This document shows, piece by piece, positions 5,801 to 6,616 of a stretch of 6,616 nucleotides of DNA. The DNA lies in the NCBI GenBank assembly GCA_018623305.1, contig JAAZVR010000063.1, positions 1-6,616 on the forward strand, in the 5' to 3' direction. The position numbers and the translations under genes were made by a program. A model generated the notes under the pieces. That model was not told the origin of the DNA, did no database searches, and was given only the letters and a program-made list of their open reading frames with translations. The DNA comes from Thiotrichales bacterium (GTDB lineage Bacteria; Pseudomonadota; Gammaproteobacteria; JAAZVR01). Within the stretch, counting starts at the first letter, position 1. Every line of letters begins with the position of its first letter.

Positions 5801-6060
5801 TTCGCAGAGTCCGATACACTCAATTGGTCCGAGTTCATTTCAATGAATTTCGGGCCGATGCCTTTCACATTTTTCATTTCTTCCAGGCTTTTAAAGCCGT
5901 TATTCATTTCTCGATACGCCACAATGGCTTCTGCTTTCGATTGGCCAATGCCTTTCAGTTGTGTGAATTCTTCAACCGTTGCTGTATTGATATTGATGGA
6001 TTGAGCAAAACTCAGACTTGAAGCGATTAACCCCAACGCTAAAACAAGATAACGAAACAT
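5797..6060 (-). CDS. comEA: ComEA-like secreted helix-hairpin-helix DNA-binding protein
   Basis: This 87-residue protein is probably periplasmic, with a signal peptide at about residues 1-19 (hydrophobic core LVLALGLIASSL, likely cleavage after SFA). The remainder is a ComEA-type domain opening with SININTATVEEF and carrying two helix-hairpin-helix elements, LKGIGQSKAEAI and VKGIGPKFIE, that bind DNA backbone without sequence specificity. ComEA relatives help pull incoming DNA across the outer membrane during natural transformation. The ATG at 6060 is chosen because AAAGGAG precedes it by six bases; ATG 6063 is only three bases from that site, and a GTG at 6081 lies before the site. It is convergent with gor, the two TAA stops sharing TTAA at 5797-5800. 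No other competence gene is in view, so participation in uptake is inferred from the family. Confidence 0.85.
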   Translation of the reverse strand: MFRYLVLALGLIASSLSFAQSININTATVEEFTQLKGIGQSKAEAIVAYREMNNGFKSLEEMKNVKGIGPKFIEMNSDQLSVSDSAN

Positions 6061-6074
6061 CATTGACTCCTTTA

Positions 6075-6091
6075 ATAACACGATGTGTTAT
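6075..6091. promoter_or_regulatory. 17-bp palindrome at the comEA transcription start
   Basis: ATAACAC (6075-6081), GAT, GTGTTAT (6085-6091) are perfect 7-bp inverted arms. They sit immediately downstream of the -10 and cover the predicted start (about 6086), ending a few bases before the ribosome site. This is a good repressor-operator position, or a 5'-end hairpin that could mask the ribosome site. The binding factor is unknown. Confidence 0.55.
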
Positions 6092-6092
6092 C

Positions 6093-6121
6093 AATATAAG
6101 TCAATAAAAATAAAATATCAA
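6093..6121 (-). promoter_or_regulatory. Sigma-70 promoter of comEA
   Basis: On the minus strand TTGATA (6121-6116), a 17-base spacer and TATATT (6098-6093) match the consensus at 5 of 6 positions each. The start would fall near 6086, 26 bases before the ATG. It lies in the 77-base gap after the DUF1636 gene, which has no visible terminator. Confidence 0.65.
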
Positions 6122-6137
6122 TAAATATTTAGATTTG

Positions 6138-6419
6138 CTAACTGTTTTTCAATTCGTCTCGTGCGTAGTTAAGCAAGTCAGTGGCATTGTTTAAATCCAT
6201 ATCGCTAAAGGTTGTTTGACTCGGGTACAACACCGCAGCACATCTTTGTTTGCAAAGGCCTAAACACTGAGCTGCAGAAACACGCAGGCCTTCCTCTACA
6301 AGACCTTCTTCTTTTGCCATCGCCTTCACCTTTTTTTTGAGTTGTTCACCTTGGCCTGAGTGGCAGGTTTTGCAAATAATAAGATGCGCTTTGTAGGGCG
6401 TAGAAGGTTCAATTTTCAT
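6138..6419 (-). CDS. DUF1636-type cysteine-rich (metal-binding, ferredoxin-like) protein
   Basis: This 93-residue cytoplasmic protein has no signal peptide or membrane segment. Its five cysteines form the pattern C16-x2-C19 (ICKTCHSG) and C52-x3-C56-x3-C60 (QCLGLCKQRC). This arrangement, with a C-terminal F-x-D-hydrophobic segment (FSDMDL), fits DUF1636, described as a putative metal-binding family related to thioredoxin-fold [2Fe-2S] ferredoxins. Members are often reported near cobalamin-synthesis genes, but none is visible here. AAGGA lies about seven bases before ATG 6419. It is divergent from a probable rhodanese-domain gene and followed in the same direction by comEA, which has its own promoter. 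The biochemical role is not known; iron-sulfur or other metal binding is an inference from the cysteine spacing. Confidence 0.75.
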   Translation of the reverse strand: MKIEPSTPYKAHLIICKTCHSGQGEQLKKKVKAMAKEEGLVEEGLRVSAAQCLGLCKQRCAAVLYPSQTTFSDMDLNNATDLLNYARDELKNS

Positions 6420-6441
6420 GTGGAATTCCTTTTAAGTTGGT

Positions 6442-6470
6442 TTAATTATAAGCAGTCATTCCGTTAAAAT
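6442..6470 (+). promoter_or_regulatory. Weak candidate promoter for the rhodanese-like gene
   Basis: TTAATT (6442-6447), a 17-base spacer and TAAAAT (6465-6470) lie 32 bases before the ATG. The site almost exactly overlaps the opposing DUF1636 promoter, so the two directions would compete for polymerase. Confidence 0.35.
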
Positions 6471-6473
6471 GAA
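6445..6473 (-). promoter_or_regulatory. Candidate promoter for the DUF1636 gene
   Basis: On the minus strand a perfect TATAAT -10 (6450-6445) is preceded after 17 bases by a poor -35, TTCATT (6473-6468). The start would be near 6438, about 20 bases before the ATG. The good -10 makes the site credible. Confidence 0.55.
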
Positions 6474-6501
6474 AAGATAAATAACACAAGGAGAATGAGC
6501 T

Positions 6502-6616
6502 ATGCCAATGGGTTTAATGGATTTCGTACAAGACGCAAAAACACGCATCAATGAAGTTGACGTGGATGGCGGCCTGAAAATGATTATGGAAGGGTGTAAG
6601 GTTTTGGACGTTCGCG
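6502..6616 (+). CDS. Probable rhodanese-domain protein (N-terminal 38 residues, cut by window edge)
   Basis: The visible residues begin MPMGLMDFVQDAKTRINEVD and continue to EGCKVLDVR at the window end. The pattern of an early acidic/valine segment leading to VLDVR is typical of the first strand of single-domain rhodaneses, in which the catalytic cysteine comes later and is not visible here. Such proteins transfer sulfane sulfur or, without the cysteine, act as structural modules. AAGGAG (6488-6493) lies eight bases ahead of ATG 6502, and the frame stays open to the edge. The ATG at 6494 overlaps the spacing region in another frame that soon stops. There is no signal peptide, so it is probably cytoplasmic. 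The short fragment makes the family call moderate and the activity unknown. Confidence 0.65.
   Translation, partial: MPMGLMDFVQDAKTRINEVDVDGGLKMIMEGCKVLDVR

Noticed and set aside
5834..5850. TTCATT-TC-AATGAA hairpin as a gor terminator
   Set aside because: The stem is short and AT-only with just three T after it, and it lies inside the comEA coding sequence.
5824..6021. Plus-strand frame antisense to comEA
   Set aside because: It is the mirror of a gene with clear helix-hairpin-helix motifs and a promoter; nothing supports the antisense frame.
6061..6081. comEA start at GTG 6081 or ATG 6063
   Set aside because: GTG 6081 precedes the ribosome site, and ATG 6063 is only three bases from it; ATG 6060 has standard spacing and still leaves a full signal peptide.

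Overview
This is ordinary-looking chromosomal sequence of moderate-to-low G+C from a gammaproteobacterium. The evidence is a 241-residue peroxiredoxin-glutaredoxin hybrid that aligns position for position with the Haemophilus type, an OxyR with cysteines at 199 and 208, an E. coli-sized Gor, and an acs-yjcH-actP gene order. The genus cannot be fixed from the sequence; a marine or sulfur/methylotroph-type lineage is only a guess. No mobile element, CRISPR array, tRNA or rRNA is visible, and base composition shows no obvious sign of transfer.

Layout. Bases 1-2518 hold an acetate block read on the minus strand: acs (acetyl-CoA synthetase), then a small DUF485/YjcH-like membrane protein translationally coupled by TAATG to an ActP-like sodium:solute symporter, which is cut by the window edge. 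The 190-base gap between acs and the small gene is full of dyads: a leader hairpin, a 15-bp-arm inverted repeat overlapping a probable -35, and three abutting palindromes. Divergent from acs is oxyR, followed on the plus strand by the prx-grx fusion and gor, a complete peroxide-sensing and glutathione-dependent peroxide-reduction set. A strong intrinsic terminator separates prx-grx from gor. Convergent with gor, and sharing its stop-codon bases, is a ComEA-like secreted helix-hairpin-helix protein. Next comes a DUF1636-type cysteine-rich small protein. Divergent from that is the start of a probable rhodanese-domain gene cut by the right edge.

How the parts work together. Acs and the symporter take up acetate and activate it to acetyl-CoA. 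OxyR would sense peroxide through C199/C208 and induce the fusion peroxidase, whose Prx domain (C49) is re-reduced by its own Grx domain (C180/C183) using glutathione. Gor then regenerates the glutathione. The Gor NAD(P)H pocket lacks one of the two arginines that recognise the NADPH 2'-phosphate in E. coli. The prx/grx + reductase pair therefore recalls the garA-garB glutathione-amide system of Chromatium gracile, where the reductase uses NADH. This is the most interesting lead in the window. I found no clearly undescribed system; the remaining observations are regulatory dyads and small-protein context.
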